The position numbers and the translations under genes are program-made. 64,000 bases of DNA from Mucilaginibacter sp. (lineage in GTDB: Bacteria > Bacteroidota > Bacteroidia > Sphingobacteriales > Sphingobacteriaceae). Every line of letters begins with the position of its first letter. Within the stretch, counting starts at the first letter, position 1. Shown one piece after another: positions 8,057-16,822 of this stretch. Under the pieces are notes generated by a model that had not been told where the DNA came from, did not search any database, and saw only the letters and a list, made by a program, of their open reading frames with translations. The DNA is taken from positions 1-64,000 of the forward strand of contig NZ_JAQBOC010000057.1 in NCBI RefSeq assembly GCF_028288225.1, given 5' to 3'.

Positions 8057-9919
8057 TTACGGTGTAACCGGCGACTTGTCCGTTTTATGGATCCTTCCTT
8101 TAGTCACATCTTCCCAGTCAATAAAAGGATAAATATTATTCTTTTTAGCCTGGTCATCATATAGCGCCTGTAATTCCTTTAACTTATCCGGATATTTTGA
8201 TGCCAGGTTGATCCGTTCATTAAAGTCGGTTTTCAGGTCATACAATTCCCAAACATCCGCATCAAAATTTGTTGTACCGGCTGCTTTATCGGTATGTGGT
8301 TTAGTAAGGTTGGTAAAGTCAGGGTGATGATAAACCTCGGCCTTCCAGCCATCCTTATAAATTGAGCGGGATCCAAAAATATAATAATACTGTAACAGAT
8401 GCCTTGATGGGGCGGCAGCATTTTCAAACGAATACACGAGCGAAGTCCCCTGCAGCGTATCCTGCTTAATGCCCCTGATATATTCAGGCGCTTTAATGCC
8501 CAGGTACTCCAGCGTGGTGGGTAAAATATCGTTCACGTGCCCGTATTGCGTACGGATGCTGCCTCCATCTTTTATCCCTTTCGGATAATAAACAATAAGC
8601 GGGTTACGTGTACCGCCTTCGGCATTGGCGTCCTGTTTCCAGTATTTAAACGGCGTATTGGTTGCCTGTGCCCATCCTAACGGATAGTTGGTTTGTGTTC
8701 CTTCGGGAGTTCCTATTTCACCTATTTTATCCAGGTTGTGCTGTAAGTTTTCCTGTTCGTTAACCTGCGAACGTATAGCACGGTCAATATCGCCGTTTAA
8801 TGTACCTTCCTTACTTGCGCCGTTATCACCTATTATTACAAATATTAAGGTATTATCCAGCTGCTTGCTTGTTTTCAGGTAAGTGATCAGCTTACCAACC
8901 TCGTTATCCGCATAGGTTAAATACCCGGCATACACCTCCATAAAACGCGCATACAACTTCTTTTCATCCGCAGAAAGCGATTTCCAGGCTTTAATGTTTG
9001 GGTTACGCCCCGGTAATACTGCATTTGAAGGTATGATCCCCAGTTTTTTCTGATTGGCAAATACCTTTTCGCGGAACGCGTCCCATCCTTCATCAAACTT
9101 TCCTTTATAAAGGTCGCTCCATTCTTTAGCTACCTGGTGCGGGGCATGGGTTGCACCGGGCGAGTAGTAAAGAAAGAACGGCTTATCAGGCGCCACTTTT
9201 TGCTGCCTGCTGAGGTAGCTGATCGCTTTGTCTGTGATCTGTTCATTCAGGTTTCTGCCATCTGTTGGTACATGAGCATTATCCTCAACCAGGTCTGGCT
9301 TATACTGGTCGGTTTGTGAGCCCAAAAACCCAAAGAAATGATCAAACCCTTTACCCGATGGCCAGCGGTCAAACGGACCCGCATCTGTGGCATCTTCATC
9401 AGGTGTTAACCCATACTTACCCACAGCAAAGGTATTGTACCCATTCTCACGCAGGATCTCGGCAATGGTGCCTTTGTCTGATGGGATGCGGCCATCATAA
9501 CCCGGAAAACCTGCTGATAGTGCGGTATGCGCAAATCCGCCCATATGCACATAATGATGGTTACGGCCAGTTAACAGGGACGAACGTGTTGGCGCGCAAA
9601 TACCCGCTGTATGAAAGTTAGTGTACCTGAGTCCCTTGCCGGCAAGCGAATCAAAATTAGGCGTACGGATAACACCGCCAAAGGTTGAACTTGCACCGTA
9701 ACCCACATCATCCAGCAAGATCCACACTACGTTAGGCGCCCCTTTTGGTGCTTTAATATTAGGTGTCCATGATTCTTTTGAATCTGCAAGGGTTTTACCA
9801 ACTGTGCCGGTAAACGGCTGTTGCTGTTGGGTAAAGTTTTGTGCCGATGCATAATTAGCTATCAATAAACCCGCTAATAAATAGCTGAGCTTATTGATAG
9901 TTTTTACTGATATTTTCAT
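8057..9919 (-). CDS. Arylsulfatase (sulfatase family S1)
   Basis: Hydrolyses sulfate esters. The 620-residue protein has a signal peptide ending near ANYASAQ (residue 26). The sulfatase signature is CAPTRSSLLTGR, where Cys108 is the residue converted to formylglycine (C-x-P-x-R complete). WILLDDVGYG near 66-75 provides the paired Asp metal ligands, GKYGL continues the signature, and IFVIIGDNGAS gives the remaining metal ligands. The overall sequence resembles the Pseudomonas AtsA type. It is encoded between a fatty-acid-hydroxylase-like gene and its matching FGE. The substrate is not defined by sequence, and no glycoside hydrolase is in the same operon. Confidence 0.94.
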   Translation of the reverse strand: MKISVKTINKLSYLLAGLLIANYASAQNFTQQQQPFTGTVGKTLADSKESWTPNIKAPKGAPNVVWILLDDVGYGASSTFGGVIRTPNFDSLAGKGLRYTNFHTAGICAPTRSSLLTGRNHHYVHMGGFAHTALSAGFPGYDGRIPSDKGTIAEILRENGYNTFAVGKYGLTPDEDATDAGPFDRWPSGKGFDHFFGFLGSQTDQYKPDLVEDNAHVPTDGRNLNEQITDKAISYLSRQQKVAPDKPFFLYYSPGATHAPHQVAKEWSDLYKGKFDEGWDAFREKVFANQKKLGIIPSNAVLPGRNPNIKAWKSLSADEKKLYARFMEVYAGYLTYADNEVGKLITYLKTSKQLDNTLIFVIIGDNGASKEGTLNGDIDRAIRSQVNEQENLQHNLDKIGEIGTPEGTQTNYPLGWAQATNTPFKYWKQDANAEGGTRNPLIVYYPKGIKDGGSIRTQYGHVNDILPTTLEYLGIKAPEYIRGIKQDTLQGTSLVYSFENAAAPSRHLLQYYYIFGSRSIYKDGWKAEVYHHPDFTNLTKPHTDKAAGTTNFDADVWELYDLKTDFNERINLASKYPDKLKELQALYDDQAKKNNIYPFIDWEDVTKGRIHKTDKSPVTP

Positions 9920-9965
9920 TTTTTAATAATTCATAAGAGTTTATATTTTGATAAACAGCCAGTGT

Positions 9966-10049
9966 TAAGTCAAGAGTCTTGAGTCGAAAGTCTTAAGTCA
10001 AATTTTGTCCTTTCCTGACTTAGAACACAAGACTTTCGACTCAAGACTA
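9966..10049. repeat. Repeat family A, copy 1 (inverted gtcttgagtc type)
   Basis: The left arm (9966-10000) repeats aagtc, gtcttgagtcgaaagtc. The right arm (10016-10049) is its imperfect inverted copy, containing gactttcgactcaagac. It fills the gap between sulfatase and hydroxylase genes. Related copies occur at 28150-28302 and inside ispG. Confidence 0.75.
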
Positions 10050-10075
10050 AATGTCAATTCGTACCTGACACGATG

Positions 10076-11032
10076 CTATGCCAGCTCGGGCGCTAAGCTT
10101 GGCTGGCTCGTTTTATTATCGTAATCTTTCGGCTCCGGCTCCGCTGATTTATTAAAATCATCTGTACGCACTACCGGGCCATTGGCTGCCAGCTCGCTGC
10201 CGGGCACCTTTGATTTAAATATCGGCCATAATAATTGCGCATACCATTGGTCGCCTTCATAATGCGAGATGCCGTAGGCTTTAGGATATTGGCGAGAGAT
10301 CAATGCCGTACCGAATATAATATCCCACAAAAAAAACATATTACCAAAGTTTCCTTTGTAATGGCCCACCCCATCATCTGTTGTAGCGGCATGGTGTGCA
10401 TGGTGTGTTGCCGGAGTTGATATGGTACGCTCCAGCACCCAGGCCAGGGGATGCAGCACTTTATATTTATAAAAAGGCTTATCCCACGGGATGCTTGAAT
10501 GTGCAAGGGTAGTAATGGTTCCTTTTATGCCCCGCACAATAATGGCCGGAATCCCTAAGCCCATATAAACCAAAGCTGCGGTCAAATAGGTTTGCGAAAA
10601 GAAAAGTGTATAAATGGCATTTTGCCTGCTCGCCATAGCCATCCCCATATAGGAGGCTGAATGATGCGTACGGTGAAAACGCCATAACCATGGAATTTCA
10701 TGGTGCAGCCTGTGATACCAGTATTGGGTCAGGTCATCTGCCACGGCAATAATTATCAGGCCCCAAAAGAGAGGAACCCAACCAAATTCATTTTTAAATG
10801 CCGGAAGCGCCAGGGGTAAGAATTTAAGTGAGTAATAAGCTACTGCGGGCCTTATGATCAGCCGCGGAAGCGTAAAGCACGCGATATCAACAAACTTTTC
10901 ATTTTTGGGCCATTTTCTTTTATACAATCCAAAAGAAAATTCTAACACGCCAATAAAAAATACTAAGAATGGGAACCCGTAACTATCCAGGTTTGCCACT
11001 ATCTTTTTTACAAATTCAATCGCTGTTTCCAT
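10076..11032 (-). CDS. Sterol desaturase / fatty acid hydroxylase family membrane protein
   Basis: A 318-residue integral membrane di-iron protein. Three histidine clusters are intact: HRLHH (107-111), HRTHH (120-124) and HHAHH (210-214). They lie among four or so hydrophobic segments (residues 20-36, 60-76, 86-100, 140-165). Family members hydroxylate or desaturate lipids or sterols using O2. Its start overlaps the end of the upstream 66-residue ORF by 17 bases, and the sulfatase follows, so it appears to belong to the SusCD operon. The lipid substrate is unknown. Confidence 0.9.
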   Translation of the reverse strand: METAIEFVKKIVANLDSYGFPFLVFFIGVLEFSFGLYKRKWPKNEKFVDIACFTLPRLIIRPAVAYYSLKFLPLALPAFKNEFGWVPLFWGLIIIAVADDLTQYWYHRLHHEIPWLWRFHRTHHSASYMGMAMASRQNAIYTLFFSQTYLTAALVYMGLGIPAIIVRGIKGTITTLAHSSIPWDKPFYKYKVLHPLAWVLERTISTPATHHAHHAATTDDGVGHYKGNFGNMFFLWDIIFGTALISRQYPKAYGISHYEGDQWYAQLLWPIFKSKVPGSELAANGPVVRTDDFNKSAEPEPKDYDNKTSQPSLAPELA

Positions 11033-11216
11033 TGTTGGTTGAGTTTTTGGTGTTTACTGATTTGGTTGCTTCGTGTTTGTGCTGTTTCTTGTTCCATGGC
11101 CTTTGCCCCGTGATGGAAAAGGTGATAAACATAAGTGCTATAGGCAGCACATAAATGAATAAGCTCAGGAACGCATTCCTGATTATCCGTTGTTTGGTGG
11201 CTGGTTCTATCTTCAT
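11016..11216 (-). CDS. Small single-pass membrane protein (66 aa)
   Basis: An unrecognised small protein. A basic N-terminus (MKIEPATKQRIIRNAF) precedes one membrane segment (LSLFIYVLPIALMFITFSI), followed by a polar, Lys/Asn-rich tail. Its start overlaps the stop of the preceding 57-residue ORF in an ATGA arrangement, and its 3' end overlaps the hydroxylase start. This tight coupling supports real translation. The topology suggests a short subunit or helper of the adjacent membrane hydroxylase, which is inference only. Confidence 0.6.
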   Translation of the reverse strand: MKIEPATKQRIIRNAFLSLFIYVLPIALMFITFSITGQRPWNKKQHKHEATKSVNTKNSTNNGNSD

Positions 11217-11386
11217 AGTTTATTGGTTTTAATTTGTTTCTCAATGGGTTGTTTAGTGGTTTCATTGTAGGATAATAGTTTCCTGGTAAGCCACAATCCG
11301 CCAAAAATGATAATGAAAGGTACCAGTGTGACGATAATGCCAACCAGTATTTTCTTTCCTAAAATTGTTACATCTGATACTGTCAT
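11213..11386 (-). CDS. Small single-pass membrane protein (57 aa)
   Basis: Starts at ATG 11386, 30 bp after the SusD stop. It begins MTVSDVTILGKKILVG and has one membrane helix (IIVTLVPFIIIFGGLWL), then a basic tail. No family was recognised. It ends in an ATGA overlap with the next small membrane protein. The pair looks like two matched one-helix proteins with cytoplasmic or periplasmic basic tails. Confidence 0.6.
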   Translation of the reverse strand: MTVSDVTILGKKILVGIIVTLVPFIIIFGGLWLTRKLLSYNETTKQPIEKQIKTNKL

Positions 11387-11416
11387 ACGCTTAGTTTTTA
11401 ATGATTATTTATTGAA

Positions 11417-12898
11417 TTAGTTATAGCCCGGATTTTGTTTTAACTGGGGATTCAGCTGAATTTCAACCTGCGGGATCGGGAACAGGGTATTCTTTGAACT
11501 TGCGGCAGATTTTGCCGGAATTTTATGCAGCGCATCAACCAGCACGGTGCCACCCTGCCTAACCAGGTCAAACCAGCGATGTCCCTCCTGTATAAATTCT
11601 TTTCTCCGCTCCAGGAAAATCGAATCCCTAAATGCTGATTGGCCTAAACCTGCAGTAAGCCCGGCAACGCCGGCCCGGCTCCTCACCTGGTTTATGGCAT
11701 TGTATGCGTCGCCATTGGGTGCGCCATTTATTTCATTCAGCACCTCGGCATACAACAATAACACATCGGCATACCGGATCACCGGGTAGTTAACCCCGCT
11801 TTGTGCCTGGGTTGATAAGGGCGACAAACTGTAATCAACAAACTTGTTAAAGTAAGGGGTATATGCGTTTTTATACACCACGTACTTGCCGGTCGCTGCG
11901 TTATAAACCGAATCATAAAAAGTTACCGCCCTCCGGGTATCAGTTTTACTGAATAGCTTAAACACGCTGCTATCTGCCGGCACATCAATGGGGAATGTGC
12001 CCGTGTTAAATGAGGTAAAGCTTAGGCTCAAATCCTGTACACTGTTTGCTTCGCCCAAATTAGTTTCAAACTGCACCGAAAAAATGTGCTCAACACCATT
12101 TTTTGTTGCCTTTTGAAAAACATCCCTGTAGTTTGGGAAAAGCGCATAGCCATAACCGCCATTAATTACCGTTGTAAGCTCAGTAAGTGCATCAGCCCAG
12201 TCCTTGCGGGTTACGTAAACTTTTGCAAGTAGAGCATGTGCCGCTCCCCCGGTAGCCCGGCCCACATCAGTGCCTGAATAGGTTTTTGGCAGGTTGGTAG
12301 CATCTTTCAGATCGCTAACTATCTGCGCATAAACAGCATCTGCCGCAGCTCTTGATACCAAAAGTTTATCAAGGTCAATGCTGTTAGGGTTATGCAATAC
12401 CAAAGGCACATCGCCATATAACCGAACCAGGTCAAAATACAGCAGTGCCCTTATAAATTTTGATTCCCTAATGAGCCTCGATTTTAATACCGTATCTATC
12501 TGGATGGCCGGGATGTTATCAATAGCAATATTGACCCTGTTAATGCCATAATAAAGCTGCTGCCATACTTTTTGCACGCGGCTGTTTGAAGCGATATAAG
12601 TTGCAGTACCCAATGCCCTTACATCCGGGTTGGTATTGCTGGGGCTGTAAACCTGGTTGTCGCTCCCGTTTTCAACCAGTAAGTTAAGCTGCCTTCCATA
12701 GAGCGGGAAATCTCCCGCCGGGTCACTGTTCAATGTGCCATAAACCGCATTCACAGCCGAAACAGCATCAGACGAGGTCTTAAAAAATTGCGAGCTTACT
12801 ATAACCGAGCTTGGGTTTTCATTCAGCTTATTGCAGGATGATAGCGCAGCTGCCGATATAAGTAATGCTATAATTGTATAGGTATGTAATTTTTTCAT
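11417..12898 (-). CDS. SusD/RagB-type outer membrane lipoprotein
   Basis: A surface substrate-binding lipoprotein working with the adjacent SusC. It has 493 residues and a lipobox LSSC (Cys22) after a short signal peptide. The SusD-type TPR-like region includes SRLIRESKFIRALLYFDLVRLYGDVPLV (about 140-165) and GGAAHALLAKVYV. The C-terminal SusD motif contains PVIRYADVLLLYAEVLNE and FLERRKEFIQEGHRWFDLVRQG. It lies 11 bp downstream of susC. The ligand is unknown; the operon's sulfatase suggests a sulfated molecule. Confidence 0.96.
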   Translation of the reverse strand: MKKLHTYTIIALLISAAALSSCNKLNENPSSVIVSSQFFKTSSDAVSAVNAVYGTLNSDPAGDFPLYGRQLNLLVENGSDNQVYSPSNTNPDVRALGTATYIASNSRVQKVWQQLYYGINRVNIAIDNIPAIQIDTVLKSRLIRESKFIRALLYFDLVRLYGDVPLVLHNPNSIDLDKLLVSRAAADAVYAQIVSDLKDATNLPKTYSGTDVGRATGGAAHALLAKVYVTRKDWADALTELTTVINGGYGYALFPNYRDVFQKATKNGVEHIFSVQFETNLGEANSVQDLSLSFTSFNTGTFPIDVPADSSVFKLFSKTDTRRAVTFYDSVYNAATGKYVVYKNAYTPYFNKFVDYSLSPLSTQAQSGVNYPVIRYADVLLLYAEVLNEINGAPNGDAYNAINQVRSRAGVAGLTAGLGQSAFRDSIFLERRKEFIQEGHRWFDLVRQGGTVLVDALHKIPAKSAASSKNTLFPIPQVEIQLNPQLKQNPGYN

Positions 12899-12909
12899 TT
12901 CAGTATTAT

Positions 12910-15900
12910 TTAGAAGGTGATGCTTAGGCCAGCCAGGAATGTTCTTACTGACGGATAAGTGCCATAATCAATCCCCTGTTTGGTGTTATCATTGTCGTAA
13001 AAATTCACTTCGGGGTCCTGACCTTTGTATTTGGTAATAGTGAACAGGTTTTGTGCCGATACATAAACCCTTAGCTGTTTGGTATGGATCTTTGAAAGCG
13101 GATCATTTGAGAAAGTGTAGCCAAGTGAAGCATTCTTTAGTTTCAGGTACGACCCATTTTCAATATACCTGTCTGTTACCTGCGGAACCGGTGAATTGGT
13201 AGCGCGGGCAACCAACCCGCTTGGATTTGACGGGCTCCATCTGTTTAGCAAAGTGGCCGATGCATTGAGCGTAAGGGTAGGCCGCTCTAAACTTTGCTGC
13301 AGCAGGTTAAAGATCCTGTTACCGTATGATCCCGCAAAAAATACCGAAAGATCAAAGTGCCCGTAAGTGAAGGTATTGGTAATGCTCCCGGTAAATTTAG
13401 GCTGGGCGCTGCCAAGGTTATGTTTATCGGCGGTGGTAATTTTCCCATCGCCATTCTGATCCACATATTTGGTATCACCAACCTGCTGGGGTACTCCTGC
13501 TAAAAGCGGCACACCTTTGGCAATATCACTTGCAGTTAAAAGCCCGTGAGTTGTGTATCCCCAAAATGTACCCACAGGCAACCCAACCTGTACTATCACC
13601 GGCGAAACCTGCCCGGTAGGCGCCAACGGATAAAAGCTTGTTATTCCATGCCCAAGATTTAAAATTTTGTTCCGGTTTACCGCAAACACAATGTTTGTGT
13701 TCCATTTAAAGCCATCATTCTTAATATTCTCCGTATTTAAGGATAGCTCAATACCCCTGTTTGATACGCTCCCTACGTTTTCGAGTGCGCTGGCATAACC
13801 TGTATAAAGCGGCAGCGGAACATTCAGCAGCAGGTCGGTGGTTTTTTTATAATAGGCATCAAATACCAGGTTAACGCGGCTGTTAAATAAGCCGATATCA
13901 ACCCCTGCATCATATTGCGTTGTGGTTTCCCATTTCAGGTCAGGGTTTGTCAGTTGCACAGGCGCAATGCCGGTTACCAGCTTGCTGCCAAAATAGTAGT
14001 TGGTGGGAGCCAGCGCTGCCAGCGAGCTGTATGGCGGCACTTCTGAGTTTCCTGTTTGCCCTGCACTTAGTCGTAATTTCAGGTTGCTGATGGTTTCAGC
14101 CAGTGGTTTAAAAAAGTCTTCCCTGTTTGCATTCCATGAAAATCCCGCTGATGGGAAATAGCCCCACTTATTATTTGCTCCCAATTTTGACGAACCGTCT
14201 GCACGTTCAGAAATGGTGAGGTTATATTTATGCTGATAAGAATAATTCACCCGCGCCAGGTAGGAGTTCATGGTTGAATTGTGTGCTGATGAAAGCGGCA
14301 GGTTCGCAATTCCGGCATACGACAGATTATTGTAAGAGGTCAGGTCATTCGGAAATTTTTGTGCCGAGGCTACCGATGATTCATCCCTTTGATATTGCGT
14401 GGTATAGCCAACCAGTACATTTAAAAAGTGAGTACGGTTAAAGGCATGGTCATAAGTCAGCGTATTTTCATTCAGCCAGTTCAATGAATTTCCCGTGCCT
14501 ACCGAAGCATACCCGCTAGCCGCATACCCGTTTGAACCGCCCGCAGGCGAGTTGGTGAATGAGGGTGCATAATAATCCTGGCTGGTATTTAATATATCAA
14601 CTCCCGCAGTTACTTTCAGGGTAAGATCAGTAGTAAATTTATATTCACCGCCCACATTTCCCAATACCCGGGTTAGTGTAGTGGTATTGGTTGTAGCGGT
14701 TATATCCTGCAGCGGGTTAGTTGGCGATGCATTAAAAGGGTTGGTCGTATTATAGCTCCCATCCGCATTTTTTATCTGCGCTACAGGCGAGGTAAGTATT
14801 AAGTTTGAATAGGCACTGCTAAAGTTGATGCTGTTATAAGGACTACCGTAAAGTTTGTTTTCGATCGACCGGCTGCCGAATAAATTAGTTGAGATCTTAA
14901 ATTTATCAGAAACATCTTTTTCATAATTTACCCTGGCCGAGTACCTTTTAAAACCAGTATGTAAAATGGTTCCCTCCTGGTCAAAATAGTTTCCCGAGAT
15001 CAGATATCTTGATTTTTCATCGCCACCTGATATTGATAATTCATTGTTTGATACAGGCGCGCTCCTTAATGCGGCGCCCTGCCAGTTTGATCCGGTTCCG
15101 AAAGCTGCTATCTGTGCATCGGTATAAGTTTTGGCAACACCATCGCTTACATTTACATCATTCACTAATGTTGCCCATTGCGAAGCGTTAAGCAGGTCGA
15201 GCGTTTTGGCAACCCGCTGCGTACCAAAATAGCTGTTGAAATTAACGTTATTGGTTCCTTTTTTTCCTCTTTTTGTGGTGATAATAACCACGCCGTTTGC
15301 ACCGTGCGAACCATAAATGGCAGTTGCTGATGCGTCTTTTAAAACTTCTATCGATTCAATATCATTTGGATTAATGGTTGATAAGGCGTTCACACTTGCA
15401 CCGTTCGCACCAATGTTGGCGTTGTCGTTATTGTTATAAATAATAAAGCCGTCAATTACATATAGGGGAGCATTGCCAAAAGAAATGGAGTTACCGCCCC
15501 TGATCCTTATAGTAGCCGTGCTACCCGGCTGACCCGAGTTTTGTGTTACTGCAACACCCGAAACGGCGCCCTGCAGCAGGTTATCAAATGATGCAGCCGG
15601 CTGATTAAGAATATTTTTTGATACGGAGCCGATGGATCCGGTTACGTCGCTTTTTTTCTGAGTGCCATAACCCACCACCACCACTTCATTTAGCAGGCTC
15701 AAATTTTCGGTAAGCACTATGGCTATGGGGCTTCCGTCTGCAATAACTTCTTTTGTTTTATAGCCAATAAAGCTGATGATGAGTGTATAAGGGAACTTTT
15801 GGCCGGTTACAAAGGAGAAGCTTCCGTCAGCAGCTGTAGTTACCGCATGGGTGATGCCTTTAATATGGATCACGGCCCCTGCTACGGGCTGTTTGGTTAA

Positions 15901-16038
15901 TGAATCTTTAACGGTGCCTACCAGTCTTGAATTAATAAGCGGCACTATTTGTGCAAAAGCGCCTGATGAAACAAGCAGGAAAAAGAGCAGGTATAAAAAC
16001 TTGAAGGGTATTCGTTTTGCATGGATATATAATTCCAT
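12910..16038 (-). CDS. SusC/RagA TonB-dependent transporter
   Basis: A 1042-residue outer-membrane importer. After the signal peptide (ending near residue 29, SSGAFAQ) comes a carboxypeptidase-regulatory-like domain (about 37-112). Next are the SusC motif EVVVVGYGTQKKSDVTGSI, the plug (LLQGAVSGVAVTQNSGQPGS, APLYVIDG, IESIEVLKDASATAIYGSHGANGVVIITTKRG) and a long beta-barrel ending in an aromatic residue (LAGLSITF). It has no N-terminal STN domain, so it is probably not controlled by a FecI/FecR anti-sigma pair. It heads an apparent seven-gene operon running to 6905. Confidence 0.96.
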   Translation of the reverse strand: MELYIHAKRIPFKFLYLLFFLLVSSGAFAQIVPLINSRLVGTVKDSLTKQPVAGAVIHIKGITHAVTTAADGSFSFVTGQKFPYTLIISFIGYKTKEVIADGSPIAIVLTENLSLLNEVVVVGYGTQKKSDVTGSIGSVSKNILNQPAASFDNLLQGAVSGVAVTQNSGQPGSTATIRIRGGNSISFGNAPLYVIDGFIIYNNNDNANIGANGASVNALSTINPNDIESIEVLKDASATAIYGSHGANGVVIITTKRGKKGTNNVNFNSYFGTQRVAKTLDLLNASQWATLVNDVNVSDGVAKTYTDAQIAAFGTGSNWQGAALRSAPVSNNELSISGGDEKSRYLISGNYFDQEGTILHTGFKRYSARVNYEKDVSDKFKISTNLFGSRSIENKLYGSPYNSINFSSAYSNLILTSPVAQIKNADGSYNTTNPFNASPTNPLQDITATTNTTTLTRVLGNVGGEYKFTTDLTLKVTAGVDILNTSQDYYAPSFTNSPAGGSNGYAASGYASVGTGNSLNWLNENTLTYDHAFNRTHFLNVLVGYTTQYQRDESSVASAQKFPNDLTSYNNLSYAGIANLPLSSAHNSTMNSYLARVNYSYQHKYNLTISERADGSSKLGANNKWGYFPSAGFSWNANREDFFKPLAETISNLKLRLSAGQTGNSEVPPYSSLAALAPTNYYFGSKLVTGIAPVQLTNPDLKWETTTQYDAGVDIGLFNSRVNLVFDAYYKKTTDLLLNVPLPLYTGYASALENVGSVSNRGIELSLNTENIKNDGFKWNTNIVFAVNRNKILNLGHGITSFYPLAPTGQVSPVIVQVGLPVGTFWGYTTHGLLTASDIAKGVPLLAGVPQQVGDTKYVDQNGDGKITTADKHNLGSAQPKFTGSITNTFTYGHFDLSVFFAGSYGNRIFNLLQQSLERPTLTLNASATLLNRWSPSNPSGLVARATNSPVPQVTDRYIENGSYLKLKNASLGYTFSNDPLSKIHTKQLRVYVSAQNLFTITKYKGQDPEVNFYDNDNTKQGIDYGTYPSVRTFLAGLSITF

Positions 16039-16822
16039 ATATTTAGCTGTTTTATGTTAATAAGCAATTGTTAGTAAAACTATTTATGAGGATCGGTTAG
16101 TGATTGGCGTTACGGGCCGGTCTCTCGTTGAAATTACCGGCAAGGCTTCCTTGCCGGTATTGTTTTTATGGATATTTAAAATTTCATTACAGTATTCTTA
16201 GTTTAATTAGACGTTATACAGCATGCCGTAAATCAACAGGCATAAAAGCCCGTCATGTTTTAATTTGCCGGCAAGAATTAATAGGGTTAATGTTGCTGAT
16301 CAGCAACAACAGCAGGTACAACACATTCGCATTTCGCGGGGTTGCATGTGGTATTTTGTTTGAGAATGAGGATGTAAAAAAGTCTTCATTACTTTCGTTT
16401 ATCTGCGCAAATATATAAATATATTTTAAATACTACTAAAACTATAGAAATTATAGATTAAATTCCAATCCTCATTTATTAATGCGTTATAAGTGTTCGA
16501 AGAAGTAAAGCAGGACAATTCCTTTCCTGAGAGGCGGGCCTCTATTATTTAACTCACGCCCTGTCTGATAGCTGGCTGTGAGGACACAGCCAGCGGGGAT
16601 GTTTTCTTTGGTTTGGATGCATGGCTTCAATTTCATCCTCCCGCATGCACAAATCAGCGAAATCCTTAAATCATCTAAAAATCAGCGGCAGACGGAGATG
16701 CGCTTTTATACCATCGAAAGCGTTTATAAATAAACACCATCTTCAAGTAATACTTATGTTATTTGTTTTACATAAAATATAATTGCGGTATTTTAGCAGC
16801 TCAAATATTGTTTTCAGCAAAC
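16039..16822. other. Hairpin-rich intergenic region between divergent genes
   Basis: This is a 780-bp gap between susC (minus) and the DACNV-like gene (plus). I found no convincing gene. It contains three stem-loops: 16135-16159 (11-bp stem, then ttgttttt), 16529-16543 (short, GC-rich) and 16571-16594 (10-bp perfect stem, AGGA loop). The DNA between them is AT-rich. It probably carries both promoters and perhaps an untranslated leader or small RNA. A frame of about 100 codons across 16104-16418 has no protein-like character. Confidence 0.5.
16135..16166 (+). terminator. Terminator-like hairpin upstream of susC
   Basis: The stem taccggcaagg / ccttgccggta has a CTT loop, followed on the plus strand by ttgttttt. 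In that orientation no plus-strand gene lies upstream, so it would end an antisense or small transcript. On the minus strand it would sit in or near the susC leader. Confidence 0.45.

Noticed and set aside
9265..9621. 118-residue plus-strand ORF
   Set aside because: Antisense shadow of the arylsulfatase.
16104..16418. 104-residue plus-strand ORF in the susC upstream region
   Set aside because: It runs through a perfect terminator-like hairpin, has Leu/Arg/Ser-rich random composition, and lacks a recognisable domain.
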